Part shown: in pieces, positions 35,533-47,384 of the stretch
How the letters are laid out: each line of letters opens with the position of its first letter
Numbering within the stretch: the stretch's first letter is position 1
Assembly: GCA_013399895.1 (NCBI GenBank)
Contig: VXBA01001826.1
Span: 3,326,236-3,390,235 of the forward strand
DNA length: 64,000 nucleotides
DNA from: Serilophus lunatus
Taxonomy: Eukaryota; Chordata; Aves; Passeriformes; Eurylaimidae
Direction: 5' to 3'
The notes under the pieces: model-generated
Seen by the model: only the letters and a program-made list of their open reading frames with translations
The model's database searches: none
What the model was told of the DNA's origin: nothing
Position numbers and translations under genes: made by a program

Positions 35533-35697
35533 TGTGTGTTCACCTTGGTGGATGTCTCTGTGCTCTAAGGAGCCTCTTGCTGCTGGCCACTGCCTGGGCA
35601 GCATCAGGGAGCTCTGGCAGCACAGGAGGAGCCTGCCAAGGGTGTGCTCTGAACTTGCTAACAAGAAGCACTTCTCAAAAGGCTTTCCTTGCAATAC

Positions 35698-35703
35698 NNN
35701 NNN
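35698..35703. other. Assembly gap of six N
   Basis: Six undetermined bases lie 13 bases before a homopolymer of 18 C at 35717-35734. The short size suggests a placeholder rather than a measured gap. Any frame that crosses it is unreliable. Confidence 0.97.
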
Positions 35704-35716
35704 CTTCCCTGTCAAA

Positions 35717-35734
35717 CCCCCCCCCCCCCCCCCC
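35717..35734. repeat. Poly(C) run, 18 bases
   Basis: An uninterrupted run of C between gtcaaa and gtccc. The complementary G run could fold into G-quadruplex-like structures and is a known difficulty for sequencing, which fits the gap beside it. Confidence 0.95.
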
Positions 35735-37380
35735 GTCCCAAACACATTACCCATTACTGCAGGTGTTTGGGAGAACAAGGAGAAGCTGCAATTTCGAGTC
35801 ATGGCTTTCACTCTTTCAAATTAAAATAATCCAAGTGATAAAAAATTCCAAGCAGGGGTGACAGTGGGTGTTTCAGAGCATCCACAGGCTTATGGGTGAC
35901 AGGTTGGAGGATCTCCAGGAGGAGTTTCCCAGGGTTCACTCCATCTGGCTATGGCTGGAAGGCAAAGTAAAACCCAGGGGGATGTTTCTGCCCAGAAAGC
36001 TCTTTACTTCTGCACTGAAGCTGTGGCAGCAGCTGGAAACTGGTGTTTAAAAACACCACCACACAGAACCTGGCGAGACAGAGGTTTTTAGGGGCACAGC
36101 AGTTTTAGGTGGAGGGGGCACTGCATGTCCTGAGCTCTGTGATTGTCTCCTGCTGCTCCATCGAGCTCATAGTGCTCCTTATTGATTTGCGACAGTCAAC
36201 TCAATTCCTGAGACACGACTGCAGTTCAGAGGATGAAAACCAGAGTAGGGAGTGCCAGGCTGATGGCAGAGGTCCTGCCCTTCCACACGCAGTGCTGAGT
36301 ATTTAACAACTCCAATGACATTTCGCCTCGGAGCAGAACCCACGGAGTCACAACTAACAGGATATGATGTCCACAGGTGCTGAAACACAGTGAGGAGTGT
36401 TGGCAGCCAAAGGGGCAGGAAACTCACACCTGTAACCTGTCTGAAGCTTTGCTCTCTTTGTCACACGCCCTGTTAGAGCTAAATGTCACCATGTCCCTGG
36501 GAGGGGACATCTGAGCTGGCCTCTGTCCCACTGGAGCACACACACTCCACTTCTCATTTAGCTTTTCTTCCCTTCTGTCTCCTTTCCTTTTGGCCTGACT
36601 TGGTTTAATCCTGCTGTCTGGCTCCCTGGGAAATCTCACCAGCTGTGAGGCAAACTTTGAGGAAATCCTTCCCTGGCAGAGCATCTTCCAGCAGGGAAGC
36701 TTTCAAAAAGGGATGAAGCTTGTTCCTTCAAATGATGCTGAGATTTGGAGTGTGCTGGGAACCTCACTGGCTGCTCATCCTTCTCTCTCTCATCCCTTCC
36801 TCCTCCTGCACCACTTTGCTCTGTCTGGCTGCCAGAAGCAGAAATCAGACTTGGAAAACTTCAGGGCTATTGCCAATATTTACTTTGGAGTCTCAGCTCC
36901 TGGCTCTGCTGGGACTGAGTGTAAAACAGGCTTTAGTAGGGTGGTCATGACTATCCCTGCACGAATTTATTGGCACTGTGTGACTTTGTGCTGTTCCCTA
37001 CTGCATCTTTCAACCTTTTAAATTATTCTGGAAACAGGACATATTTTGCAGCAAAATCTTAATGGGTTCATTCCTTCTCCCACCATTTTACCATCTCCTC
37101 ATGCAGGTTTATAATTACAGATGGGATTTTGACAATTCATATGCCCTGTAATGGCAAATTTAAGCTCCCTGAGGTGAATCAGAGGAAGGTGAGATGATTT
37201 TGCAATGCATATTTATTAAGGATAGTGGTGGCTGGAGTCACTTTCACTCACCAGACCTATATTCTGGCCCTTATCTTCTCAGAAGCTTGATTTTTAGTGA
37301 AAATAGAATTTAAACCCCTCACACAAGGCAGCATAAATCCCATTGCTGTCCATACAGGAATAGTCATTTGTATGAGAAAG
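35735..37380. other. Unique DNA, no gene recognised
   Basis: No mobile element or exon is recognised. The segment 37125-37230 (tggcaaatttaagctccctg, ttgcaatgcatatttattaa) looks motif-rich and repeat-free, but the evidence is weak. Confidence 0.4.
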
Positions 37381-37702
37381 CAGAAGACCCCTTCCAGTGC
37401 CTAAAGGGGTTCCAGGAGAGCTGGAGAGGGACTTGGGACAAGATCACAAAGGGACAGGACAAGGAGAATGACTTCCCACTGCCAGAGGGCAGGGTTAGGT
37501 GGGATATTTGGAAGGAATTCTTCCCTGTGAGGGTGGGGAGGCCCTGGCAAAGGTTGCCCAGGGAAGCTGTGGCTGCCCCATCCCTGGGAGTGTCCAAGGG
37601 CAGGTTGGAGCAGCCTGGGACAGTGGGAGGTGTCCCAGCCCAGGGCAAGGGGTGGAAAAAAAGGGTCTTTAAAGTCCCTTCTAACCCAATGGTTTTATGA
37701 AC
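37381..37702 (+). mobile_element. CR1 LINE fragment, 3' end (type 1)
   Basis: It opens ccccttccagtgcctaaagg, continues through caggacaaggagaatgactt, gttaggtgggatatttggaa, gaagctgtggctgccccatc and ends aagtcccttctaacccaatg with a decayed gttttatgaa tail. About 320 bases, one of the fuller type-1 copies. Confidence 0.92.
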
Positions 37703-39244
37703 CAGCCTCTTTACCCTCACAGCCACATCCCCACAGCTCTGTTTCAGCATCTCTGCACACTCACACATCTGAAAATCCCAAGGTCTCTGTCCATGTGATT
37801 CTTCCACGGCTTAACCAAACCCAGGAGCAAACTTACTCTGTACAGAGTGTAGTCTGGTTACCTTAGTGAGATCTGACTCCTCTCTTCAACATTTCTTTTA
37901 CCCAAATCTTTGCTATGGTGCCTGAAATACACTGAGCCCTCCTGCTCCTCAGACCATATTTCCTTGAAGGGCAGCTATTTGAAGAGACTCCAGCAATAAA
38001 GACCTCTGTCCCAGTCCTTAGACCAATGTCAGGGGAAAAAAATTCAGAATTTCTGGCTGCAGCTTTTGGCTTGTCCCTGCACCTTGCCAATTCCTGCCCA
38101 GGAGCAATCAAGGGTTGGAATGTCCTGTGAGCCACATTCCTTAAGAAAATAGTGATAAAGATAATTTCCCCTCCCTAATGCTCCCTGGATTGCCTGCAGT
38201 GCACTCTGATTATGGCAAAGAGGTAACATTTATCCATTTGAAACACTGTATTATTCTTTTTTCTTCTAAAGGAGTTTTTATCTGCATTTTATCCAACTTA
38301 ATGAAATGGAAATGAACTCCTTGGCTCAGGCAGGGATAGCCCTGTTTCAGCAGCAGATTGGCTGCACTGGAGTGTCCCAGCTCCACATCCCAGGGAAGCT
38401 CCTTGCTTGCTTTTAAGTTGTATTTAGGATATTTTCAGGGACAAATTAATCTTTCAGCAAAGCTTTGCTAGTGCTGCTCTGGAAAAGAAATCCAACTTTT
38501 TCAAATACAGACCTTGAGGCAACAACCAGCCCTGGGGACTGGACCATGTGCTGGGACAAGACACTAGGGAGGGGGAGGATCACTCTTCCTCATCACCATC
38601 TGCCCCAAAGGTAGGGTTTTGCTGATACAGTGGAAAATTAGCCAGGAAGACATTAGGAAGCACAAATTTCCCTGGGAAATGCCTCCCAGCCTTGTGCCTG
38701 AGCTGTGCATTTCCCTTGCTCCTGGCCAAGCTCATAGGAATCACTTAAGAGAAATAAATATATACTTATGTACAGCTATAAATTTGATATCCTCTGCAGT
38801 ATTTTTACTGGGATAAGGACATGACAACAGCAATTATGCACAAGGCTGACTATAAATGGTGTCTCTGCTGTCACAGGAAATATTTTTCAGAAAGGCATCT
38901 TTAACACCTGCAAGGGAGAGTGGCCTGGTACCCCTGGGATCCAGGACTTTTCACAATTCCAGCACTTCACCTCTGACCACTCTGTGTGCAAACAGCCCCT
39001 GCATCCTGTGTGGAGACACAAATGAGGCTTTTAAATTGCTTTGGAGATGTTAGAACTAGTAAAGGTCCCACTGCTCTTGTGCGTGTGGTGCTGCCTCCCT
39101 GAAACTGGGAAAGATGCCACAGGAAGTGCAAGTATTTAATGGCATCATCAATAAGACAGGAAACTAAAAAAAAAAATTACAGAAATAAGGATTTTAGAAA
39201 TTAAAGCTTAAAAGCTTCAAGGTCAGTTTGGATATGGCCCTGAG
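37703..39244. other. Unique DNA, no gene recognised
   Basis: Nothing beyond ordinary unique sequence is seen. Frames shorter than 90 codons only. Confidence 0.42.
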
Positions 39245-39350
39245 GAACCTGGATAGTGGAAAGTGTCCCTGCCCATGGCAGGGTTTGGAATCAGATGGTC
39301 TTTAAGATCCCTTTCAACCCAAATCATTCTGGGATTTGATGAATCTATGA
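39245..39350 (+). mobile_element. CR1 LINE fragment, 3' terminus (type 1)
   Basis: The text ctggatagtggaaagtgtcc, ctgcccatggcagggtttgg and ccctttcaacccaaatcatt, with a tail of ctgggatttgatgaatctat, marks a 106-base CR1 end. Confidence 0.9.
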
Positions 39351-40540
39351 ACTTATATGAGCCCAGAAATACTAGAAAACATATTCTTTCACTCCTCACT
39401 TTGGTTGTGATGAGCCTGCCCCAGGCTTTTCTCAGCAATACTTAAAATTTTATCATCACAAAAAACTGTAAGAAAAAAAAAAAGGAGGAAATATTGAAGG
39501 ACTCACAGTAAAATAAAAGAAGATTCTGTTTTAAATATTTGATTTGGTAGATGAGCAAAGAGAAGGTTGTGGCCTTTTTTATACATATGTTCCTCAGTTT
39601 TAACCACTCAGTCCATTTTATTTTCCTTGTAGACCACAGGGTTGATGTTTTCAGGGTAACCACAAAAACATAATATCAGCTGCTTAATGCTCTGAAAATC
39701 GAGCCCTTTAAGATGAGTTAACAGGTGAAAATGGGACCCTCTACCCCTTCAGGTATCTTAAAGCTCTTTGCCTGGGATTTCAGGAGACATGAGGGAATGG
39801 TGCTGCCTGGCAGCATCATCTTTAGCCTCTCTCAGAAGACAGATTTCCCTGTCACCTTTGCTTTCTGTCCTTGTTGTCAGCAGTGTCCTCTGGGTTCTCT
39901 CAGGATTCCCAACAGAGGGACACCTTCCTTATCCTCCTCTGCAGCCAGTCCTTTGCATCCCAAAAAACCAGCAGCAATGTTTTGCCAAGTCTGGCTTTTG
40001 TTTCAGGTTCCACCCAGTTTGTAAACCTGTCAGAGGATTTTGTAGGATTTCTGGTTTATAGGATTTGTAGATTCATTGCAGGGGGAAAAACGTGTAGATA
40101 CACTTGTGGACTTACAAGGGAGTCAGATGTTCCGGTGAAATCCCACAATTAAAACCAGCAGCTTCTCAGTCTGGATTCCAATGTAAAGATTTACAGGCAG
40201 ATTTTACAAGTTTGATGTGAGATACAGAATAAAACCTCCAGCAACACAGTTTTCAGCATGTAAACTCAAAAATAACCACAGCAGACAAGGTGATTGACTG
40301 AATAATCCTTTCTTGATTTTTTTTTTCTGCATCTTTGCATTTTCCCTCTGCTCATTACAGAACTGCTGTAGCAAACAGGCAGAGCTGTTTGCCCCAGCCT
40401 TGATGTCAGTGCCAGGCACAGCCTCATGTGCAGTCCCCCAGTCGGGCTCTGCACTGGGAGGGAACCACCTGAGCTGGGTTGTTAATTTGCAATCCCATCA
40501 ACACACTGCTCCCCAGAGTCCCAGTATTTACAGCATTTTC
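39351..40540. other. Unique DNA with short A/T runs
   Basis: An A-rich spot at 39470-39487 and a T run at about 40317-40327 are the only low-complexity features. No exon is recognised; the three staggered plus frames at 39725-40152 overlap one another. Confidence 0.42.
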
Positions 40541-41200
40541 AGAGAATCACAGAATGGTTTGGGTTGGAAAGGACCTTCAAGATCATCTTGTTCCACCCCC
40601 TCCCATGGGCAGGGACATCTCCCACCATCCCAGGCTGCTCCAACCTGGCCTTGGACACTCCCAGGGATGGGGCAGCCACAGCTTCTCTGGGCACCCTGTG
40701 CCAGGGCCTCCCCATCCTCGCAGGGAAGAATTCCTTCCCAATATCCCATCTCTCCCTGCCCTCTGGCAGTTTGCAGCCATTCCCACTTGTCCTGTCACTC
40801 CAGACCCTTGGAAATAGTCTTCGTCTTTCCTGCAGGGTCCTTTCAGGTCCTGGAAGGCCAGAATTAGGTCACCCCAATGCTTCTCTTCTCCAGGCTGAAC
40901 AATCCCAACTCTCTCAGCCTTTCCTCAGCCCTCTGATCACCTTGGTGCCTCCTCTGGGCTCTCTCCAGTAGCTCCATGTCCTTCCTGTGCTGGTTCCCCA
41001 GAGCTGGAGGCAGGTGGGGTCTCACCTGAGGGGTCAGATGGTCAGACTCCTGCCTCCCCTGCTGATCCCTGTGGGATCAGCCCAAGACACAGTGTCTGGG
41101 TCATGTCTGGCTGGGTCATGCCCAGCTTCTCATCCACCAGCATCTCCAGGTCCTTCTCCTAGGGCTGCTCCATCTGCTGATCAAACCAGCTGGAGATTCC
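40541..41200 (-). mobile_element. CR1 LINE fragment, ORF2 end and 3' region (type 1)
   Basis: Starting from the inverted tail (gagaatcacagaatggtttg), the plus strand passes ggatggggcagccacagctt, ccagacccttggaaatagtc, gcttctcttctccaggctga, ctccatgtccttcctgtgct, gtggggtctcacctgagggg and the agcttctcatccaccagcat segment. It therefore reaches well into the ORF2 end: about 660 bases, the longest type-1 copy here. The frame is broken. Confidence 0.93.
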
Positions 41201-43428
41201 CTGACCCAGGAGGCAGCCAAAGAACACAAGGAACAAGATTCATCCATCAATTCAAAGCTGAAACTTATTTTTGGGGGGATGTAGACAGTTTAAGGGTTAA
41301 ATATAATCCTAGTCCCACAGACTTTATTCACAACTAGAGATTTTAGGACTCCTCCCCTTTTATGACCCCCCCCAAGACATCTTGTATTGCCAGAATAGCA
41401 GTTCAGAACTCTGGCAAAGCTCTCTCCAAAATGGGTCACTTCTCCCCAGAATGAGCACGGAGCTGTTGCAGTGGCTGCTCTTACAGGACAAGGGCATATC
41501 TGTTTTCACCCAGCTGGGAGGAAGATGTGAAGTGTAGCAGAGTTTAGGTGTCAATGTTCCTTCACAGGTCTGAAGGCTGTAACGTGGCATTTTGTGGGGA
41601 AGGAGAAGAAATAAGCTGAGATTGGCAGTGGTGAGAGAGATGTGAGAAATAAAGGTACACACACTGAGAAAGAAGCACAGAGAGGAGGGGAAAGGTCTCA
41701 GAAGAGCACAAAGTGCATTTGTTAAAAGCACCTTCAGGTTAAACACATTAAATCAAGAATTTCTGCTATGTTGTGTCTCTTCAGTGTTGCAACCAGGTGC
41801 CCAGCACAGTATTTCAGTTCATAAATGGAACAGAATCGTAAAATCTTCATAAACCCCTAAAAAAACAGGAGAGAAATTGTCCATTTCAATTGTGGATTTA
41901 CCTATTTGCCTGTTTTCAGCCCTGCAGTGTGTGATCAGGGTTTGGGATGGGAGCCAGGAGCAGCATCTGGGATGGACCCTGGGTGGCTGGGAGCAGGGAT
42001 CCCAAACTTCCCATGGCATCCATGCTGGGGAGAACCTCACATTTGCTGACTGGACACACATCAGCTGGCCCTGGGCAGAGGGGACACTTGGAAAGGTGGG
42101 ATGGATGGCTCCATGGAAATTGGGTTTCAAAGATTCATTAGGGTAATTAAGGCTTAGACCTGGGCAACTAGGTAACGTGGGAGAATCTTAACGGGGAAAG
42201 CCTGAAATGGGTGAGTGCAGGACAAAGTGTCAGCCCCAAGGTCGTGTTTACTTTGAGAAGGAGGAATGCCAGGGGTTAACCAGAGCTCCACCAGTTTGGT
42301 GAGCTCGTGTCCACAACTACACCTTTGGGGCAATCAGTGCTTCCCAGGCAGCTGCACCAGCCAGAAGTAAAAACTGGTGGAAAAAATGGGCTGTGAGAGG
42401 CAAAATCCAGTTTGTAGTAGACACCAGACCCACTTGATCCTTCATTCCACCAGGGCATAGACATGTCATGGACAGAATCTTTGAGAGGTTCCCTCCCGAA
42501 GGCTCTTCTGCCACCTCATTTCATACAGAACAAACACAGCCCTCGAGAAGAAAAGGCTGTAAGAGGCACCAGATCTTTCCTGCCAAGTCTCCCCCCACTT
42601 GTGTTAAGGTGCAGGTTCAGAGATTGGCCAATGTGCTGAAATCACTGCTAAAATATAATGATTAGCTATTTCTGTAGCTTAATGGCAGTTGTTTCCTATC
42701 AAGACTACAGGTAAAATTGATCTCATTCTGTGATAAGAGAGAAACTTAGAGCTGTACTAAAAATAAAGAGGATGATGGGCAGATGTATGACTGTCACAAT
42801 AGAAACAGATCTGCTGCAGCCCCTCCCTGTCACTCACAGCAGAGCTGTTACTGGGAATGGCAATTTGGCTCTTCCTGCTCCATTTAGGAACTTTATTTTA
42901 AATCAAGTTGAGGAAAAATTGAAATTTCTGCAGGAGTGTTGACAGAGAGTTTTGAAAGCTGCCAGTTTCAGCTGCTGAGAGAGTACAGTGGGGCTTGGGA
43001 AGTCCAATTCCCAGTGGGAAGAAGTTTGGACTTGGCTGCCATTGAGCCCAGATAAAACACTTGATTACAAAAGCAAGGATTGTTAATTAACATGCAATGC
43101 ATGTTAATAACAGCTGCTCCTCAGAGCTTCCCAGAGAAGCTCCAGGGACAGCTCCTGGCTCAGTCCCACTCCTGACATGTGGTGTAAGAGCAGCTGAGCC
43201 AGGCAGGGCTCGTGGGACCAACAGTGTCTGCACTGGGGGGGCTGTGCTTCCATCCTCCCCATCCCCTACACAGCTCCCATTCTCCAGGTCTGTTCCACAG
43301 AGAGATTAAAAGACAGGAGTCTAAAATCAAACTCCCAAACTGCTGCATGTGGAATTTTTGAGTGCTCCATGCCACGTGTCTCATGGATGGGAGAGTGTCT
43401 GTGACATCCCCAGGAATCAGTCAGGAAA
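41201..43428. other. Unique DNA, no gene recognised
   Basis: No CR1, simple repeat or exon is recognised. Frames at 41360-41746 (minus) and 41819-42146 (both strands) have no domain. Confidence 0.42.
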
Positions 43429-43507
43429 ATCAGAAAGGGTTGGGTTGGAAGGGATCTGAAAGCTCATCTCATTCCAACCTCCTGCCACGGGCAGGGACAC
43501 CTTCCAC
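43429..43507 (-). mobile_element. CR1 LINE fragment, short 3' end (type 1)
   Basis: The text cagaaagggttgggttggaa, gggatctgaaagctcatctc and cgggcagggacaccttccac is the inverted CR1 3' end. It stops where composite copy B begins; copy A lacks this piece. Confidence 0.85.
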
Positions 43508-43944
43508 AGGGTTTTGAGGGGTTCAGGGCGGGAATGTGGAGAAGCCCTAAATCTGTGCCCAGCCCACACCCTGCACAAAGTAACTGAGTCCTACAGGGCT
43601 GACCAGGAATAAGGAATGTCAGTGCTTGGAATCTGCAGAGCTTTGTGTTTTCCAGGCACTGCAGAGCCCTGTGAAACCCAGCCCTCCCAACAGCACATCC
43701 CAGGGAGATGGTCCTTAAAGCCCCTTCCAACCCAAACCATTCTGGGATTCTGTGTTTTCTGAGCTTCCAGAATTGGGTCAGTTCCTTGCAGGATACTCCA
43801 GGTCCTGCTGCACTGCCACAGCTCTGCCTCTGCCTGATCCCAGGCTGCTCCCTCAGTAAAGCTGGGCTTGTATGGACCTCCCAAATCCCCCAGCTCCCGT
43901 GGTGACAGCTCGAGGATTTCTGGCATGGAAGCACACCCTGAAAT
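43504..43944 (+). repeat. Composite interspersed repeat, copy B
   Basis: This is the fuller of two direct copies (A at 11839-12202). Order: non-CR1 body at 43504-43700 (ctaaatctgtgcccagccca, ggaataaggaatgtcagtgc), CR1-like tail at 43704-43760 (ccccttccaacccaaaccat, tctgggattctgtg), then 71 bases missing from copy A (43746-43816), then a second body with ctgatcccaggctgctccct and agtaaagctgggcttg, in place of the aataaa seen in copy A. The minus frame EWFGLEGALRTISLGCAVGR is shared almost intact with copy A, but similarity at the DNA level explains that. Its class (LTR, SINE-like or other) is undecided. Confidence 0.75.
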
Positions 43945-44045
43945 CATGGAGTCACAGAATGGTTGGGTTGGAAGGAATCTTAGAGCCCATCTTGTTCCAC
44001 CTCCCTGCCATGGGCAGGGACACCTTCCAGTAGTCCAGCTTGCTC
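43945..44045 (-). mobile_element. CR1 LINE fragment, short 3' end (type 1)
   Basis: The inverted tail gagtcacagaatggttgggt is followed by ggaatcttagagcccatctt and catgggcagggacaccttcc. It occupies the same place after copy B as the longer fragment 12203-12592 does after copy A, so the junction is shared and older than the dispersal of the unit. Confidence 0.88.
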
Positions 44046-44194
44046 CCACTCTCACCCAAGCTCACTTTGAATCCCAAATGTTGTTGGAAAGAAGCCTGCT
44101 GTGAGAGTTCCTCCAGCTCCCAGCTCACCCAGTGTGGAAGAGCAAAGTCTTCCAGGAAGTGGGGAGAAGGATTTCTCCTTTCTTTAGCACATAA

Positions 44195-44520
44195 TCAACA
44201 TTTTGTTCTTTGTGCCCTTTTTATTTTAGAAACCCTGCTTGATAAATTACTAGAGGGCCTCATTAACTGCAAAGATTTGTCAGTTTTCCCAAAGCAATCA
44301 GGGTGTTTCTTAGACCAAAGGAGCAAATGGAAAACTGAGAGGGAAGCCAAGCACAGCCCTATTAATCCTGTGTTATGGATCGACATTTGTCAACTCTATT
44401 GAAGTTTGTTGTACTAAATAGAGCCCAAGAGACCACTCAATTACTTTATCTCTGAGCAATTAGGATCCTGCTCCTTCAGGTCAATCTATTAGCACAGAGA
44501 AAGAAATTTGGATACAAGAT
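44195..44520. other. Candidate conserved noncoding element
   Basis: Repeat-free DNA with motif-like words (ccctattaatcctgtgttat, ggatcgacatttgtcaactc, caattactttatctctgagc, caattaggatcctgctcctt). It lies in a long interval without CR1. No frame is recognised; conservation is a guess. Confidence 0.27.
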
Positions 44521-46237
44521 TAACAGTAGAAAATCCATTTCTCTGTGTTTTGGGGGTCTTTTAGAGGGGAAGAAAACCCCACGGATGTTCCCTTTCAAAT
44601 GCTGGGTTTAAGTAAGGAGGAGTTCATTGAGTTTAACATCACCCATAATGGGATGTCCCCCAGTGTCTCACTCTCCATCTCTTCCCAAGAATCACTGTGT
44701 GCCAGGTGTCTCCAGAAGGATCAATGTGTTCTTACAGCCAAAAATAACCCAGGGATGGTTCTGCACTGACACAGGTCCATTCAAGAAATGTTGAAGTTGT
44801 GCCACACAAGCAAAGCACTGTTAAGGTTTAGGCTGGGAAAAGCTTGAGCCACTTTTAGGTCTTTCTTAGTGAGAATGAAAGAATTCATAGAAGAAAGGGA
44901 AGGTTTTTTTGGGGGCACATATATTTTTCTGTAGCTCATAATTCATCTTCAGAAGGCACAGATGTCAGTAATGCACAAGGGGAGTTTTTAAAAGGGTACA
45001 CAAAGGTATGGGATGGGAGAATAACCATGTTATAAATTTCCATTGTTCAGGGACACTCAGATTTAACTTGAAACTTTAAGCTTCTGCTTCTGACCTCAAC
45101 AAAGGCATGTGTGTCTGGAAGTGAGTCCTTTTAAACAGCAATATCTGTAATAAAAAATGATGCCTCTTCCTTCCTTTCACATCCTCATGAGCAGAATGAC
45201 ATTAACACTTGGGAATGGAAACTGGATCCAAGTCTGCATCATAACACATGCAAGCCACTCTCCTGAGCTGGTCTCACCCAACTCATTTGAGCCCAGGCAC
45301 GATTTCAACCAGTTATCAGCTCTTGGGATGGTGTATTGAGCCTACACTGACACCTGGATTGTCACAACTTCCTCCTATTCCTATTTTAGGACTGGTGAGG
45401 TTGCACAGAGCTAAGGGAACTGCAATCACACCTACACAGCAAGGCCTTCCCCTGGGGTGCTCATTCCATGATTGCCCATGGAAGGATTCTTTTTTTCATG
45501 TGGAGTAGAGGTGCTGGAGGATGGAAATGGCAAAATCTTGTCTCTGGGTCTGCTTCTTAGGACTAGTGAGAGACCTGAAATGTTGGTCTACAAAAACTAA
45601 TGGTAGGGAATGAGCAATGGGAAACTGAATCACCCTCAGGTCCAGGATCCTGTTTGACTCATTGGTGACTTGAGAGATGGAAAGAAGTTTCAAAAAAATC
45701 CCAAACAAACTAAAAATCATCTGATAAATTGTTTTCAGTGAATGATTCTACTCATTTGTACAGCTTTTCTTCACTGTTATAGAAGATGGAAATCATAGAT
45801 TAATTTAACCAGTGAGTCATCTTTAGTGGCTTCAATCACTTCTCGATCATTTCAGCAAACCTAATTCTTTTTTGTGTTCGTGAATCATTCCTGATTTCTG
45901 AAATTCCATCCCTCACTCTTAGCTGTTGAATGAACAGATTGAATGAATGTGTTTTCTCCTTTGGGCTGTTGACTCACTTTTCTTTATCTCTCAGGGCAGT
46001 CTGAGCTCCTGTGCCTTGAGTTAATGACAGGGGTGTTTAGAGGAGGAGAAAAACAAGTAGATTTTAAATTAGTCTGTCCATTCAGGTCATTTAGACCTGT
46101 GTATATGCACATGCTGTGTGCCTTGTCTTATATATCCAGGGATTTCATCAGAATCCCACCTGAGAATCTCCTTGGTGTTAAAGTGATGCTTTCATCTCTC
46201 AATGCAGATGGAGAGGCTGGCTAGAATTTTTTTTTAA
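44521..46237. other. Unique DNA, one weak exon-like frame
   Basis: A plus frame at 44545-44769 follows a possible acceptor (tgggggtcttttag) and ends in a stop, but has no recognisable domain. The rest is ordinary unique DNA. Confidence 0.35.
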
Positions 46238-46325
46238 CTTTCATTTTACAGCTCAGAGACTAAGACCTAGAAAGAGTATATCTCACACAAGAGGGCTGTG
46301 GCAAACCCAGGAATCATGGGCAGGA
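46238..46325 (+). mobile_element. Possible MIR-like SINE remnant
   Basis: The text cattttacagctcagagact, aagacctagaaagagtatat, ctcacacaagagggctgtgg and caaacccaggaatcatgggc parallels the core of MIR-type SINEs (cattttacagatgaggaaact, then caga.ag, then tcacacag.aag, then aacccagg). Such remnants are rare but known in birds. The match is weak and short. Confidence 0.4.
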
Positions 46326-46765
46326 TGTTTGGACACTGAGCCCACTTGCCTGGGAAGAGCTTGTGCCTGACCTCCAACAGCTTTGTGTGGATGCAGTGCA
46401 GGCATTTGTGTAAGGAAGGGCTCAGATCAGGACAGGGACACAAAAACCTCTGCTATGCTCAGAAAGAGGGCTAAGAGTCCCCTTAGCAGGTTTTAAACCG
46501 TCTCCCCATGCCCAGCACCCTCCAAATGCTTTCCCACAGCACCAGGAGGGCTGCACTGGATGGCTGAGCTTTGTTGTGTCACAGAAACACCAAAAAACCC
46601 AGATACAACTCCTGTTTGCTGGGAGACTTGTCTGTAGGCTCTGCCTAAACTGAAAACCCTTCCCTGCTGCTGGGAACCTGCTCTAATCTGCTGGTGATGT
46701 CCAGCTGCTGACAGGAGGCACTCTGTGCTTTGGGATAAGAGCAAAATTAATATTTTATGTAAAGA

Positions 46766-46918
46766 GAAATATATACACACCTATATCAATATTTTATATA
46801 AATATATACATATATACAATATTAGATTATATAGATGTTGATAGATATAGATAATGAGACATTGATATAGATTAGATATAGATGATATAGAGGTAGCTAC
46901 AGATACAGCTATAGATAC
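46766..46918. repeat. TAGATA/ATATAT simple repeat
   Basis: About 150 bases of AT-rich low-complexity DNA with imperfect gatatag and tagata units (gttgatagatatagataatg, gatatagattagatatagat), preceded by aaatatatacatatatacaa. Its irregular units suggest an old microsatellite. Confidence 0.9.
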
Positions 46919-47384
46919 AAAAGCTTCCCTCCAGTGTGGTGTGAGTGCCTTCCACCAACATGGAGACTCCCCCTTTCATCCCTGTAATACTGTGGCTCTC
47001 AGCATCAAGGAAGGGGAGCTGGGCACATCCATCCCTCAATCAGCCTTTCCAAGCTTATGAAAAGCTCTGTCTTAGTGAGAGGTTGGTGTCAAGCCCCAGC
47101 CCCTGGATTCCTGGGATTAGTTGATTATACCAGTCTTAATATTTAATGAAGAATAAGTAGTTTGCCTTCTTATTGCAGAGATAGGTTGAAAAATGCAAGT
47201 TGTGTGCCTTGAAAAGGCCCAGAAAACTGGAGGCAAATAAATAGATTATTTTTATTTCAAACCTCAGAGTTTTTTTCCGAGCCATCTCCACACTGCCCAT
47301 GTACAGTAGTGCTTTCACTCAAGGGACTGCTTGTCCAGTTGTGCTGGGATAACCCTGCTGGAGCTCATAGGCCTGCTCTGATAT
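46919..47384. other. Unique DNA, no gene recognised
   Basis: Nothing recognised; ordinary unique sequence between a simple repeat and a CR1 copy. Confidence 0.4.

Noticed and set aside
43464..44055. Minus frames shared in protein sequence with 11755-12415
   Set aside because: Similarity follows from the duplicated DNA; the frames include inverted CR1 tails and indels, so conservation of a protein is not supported.
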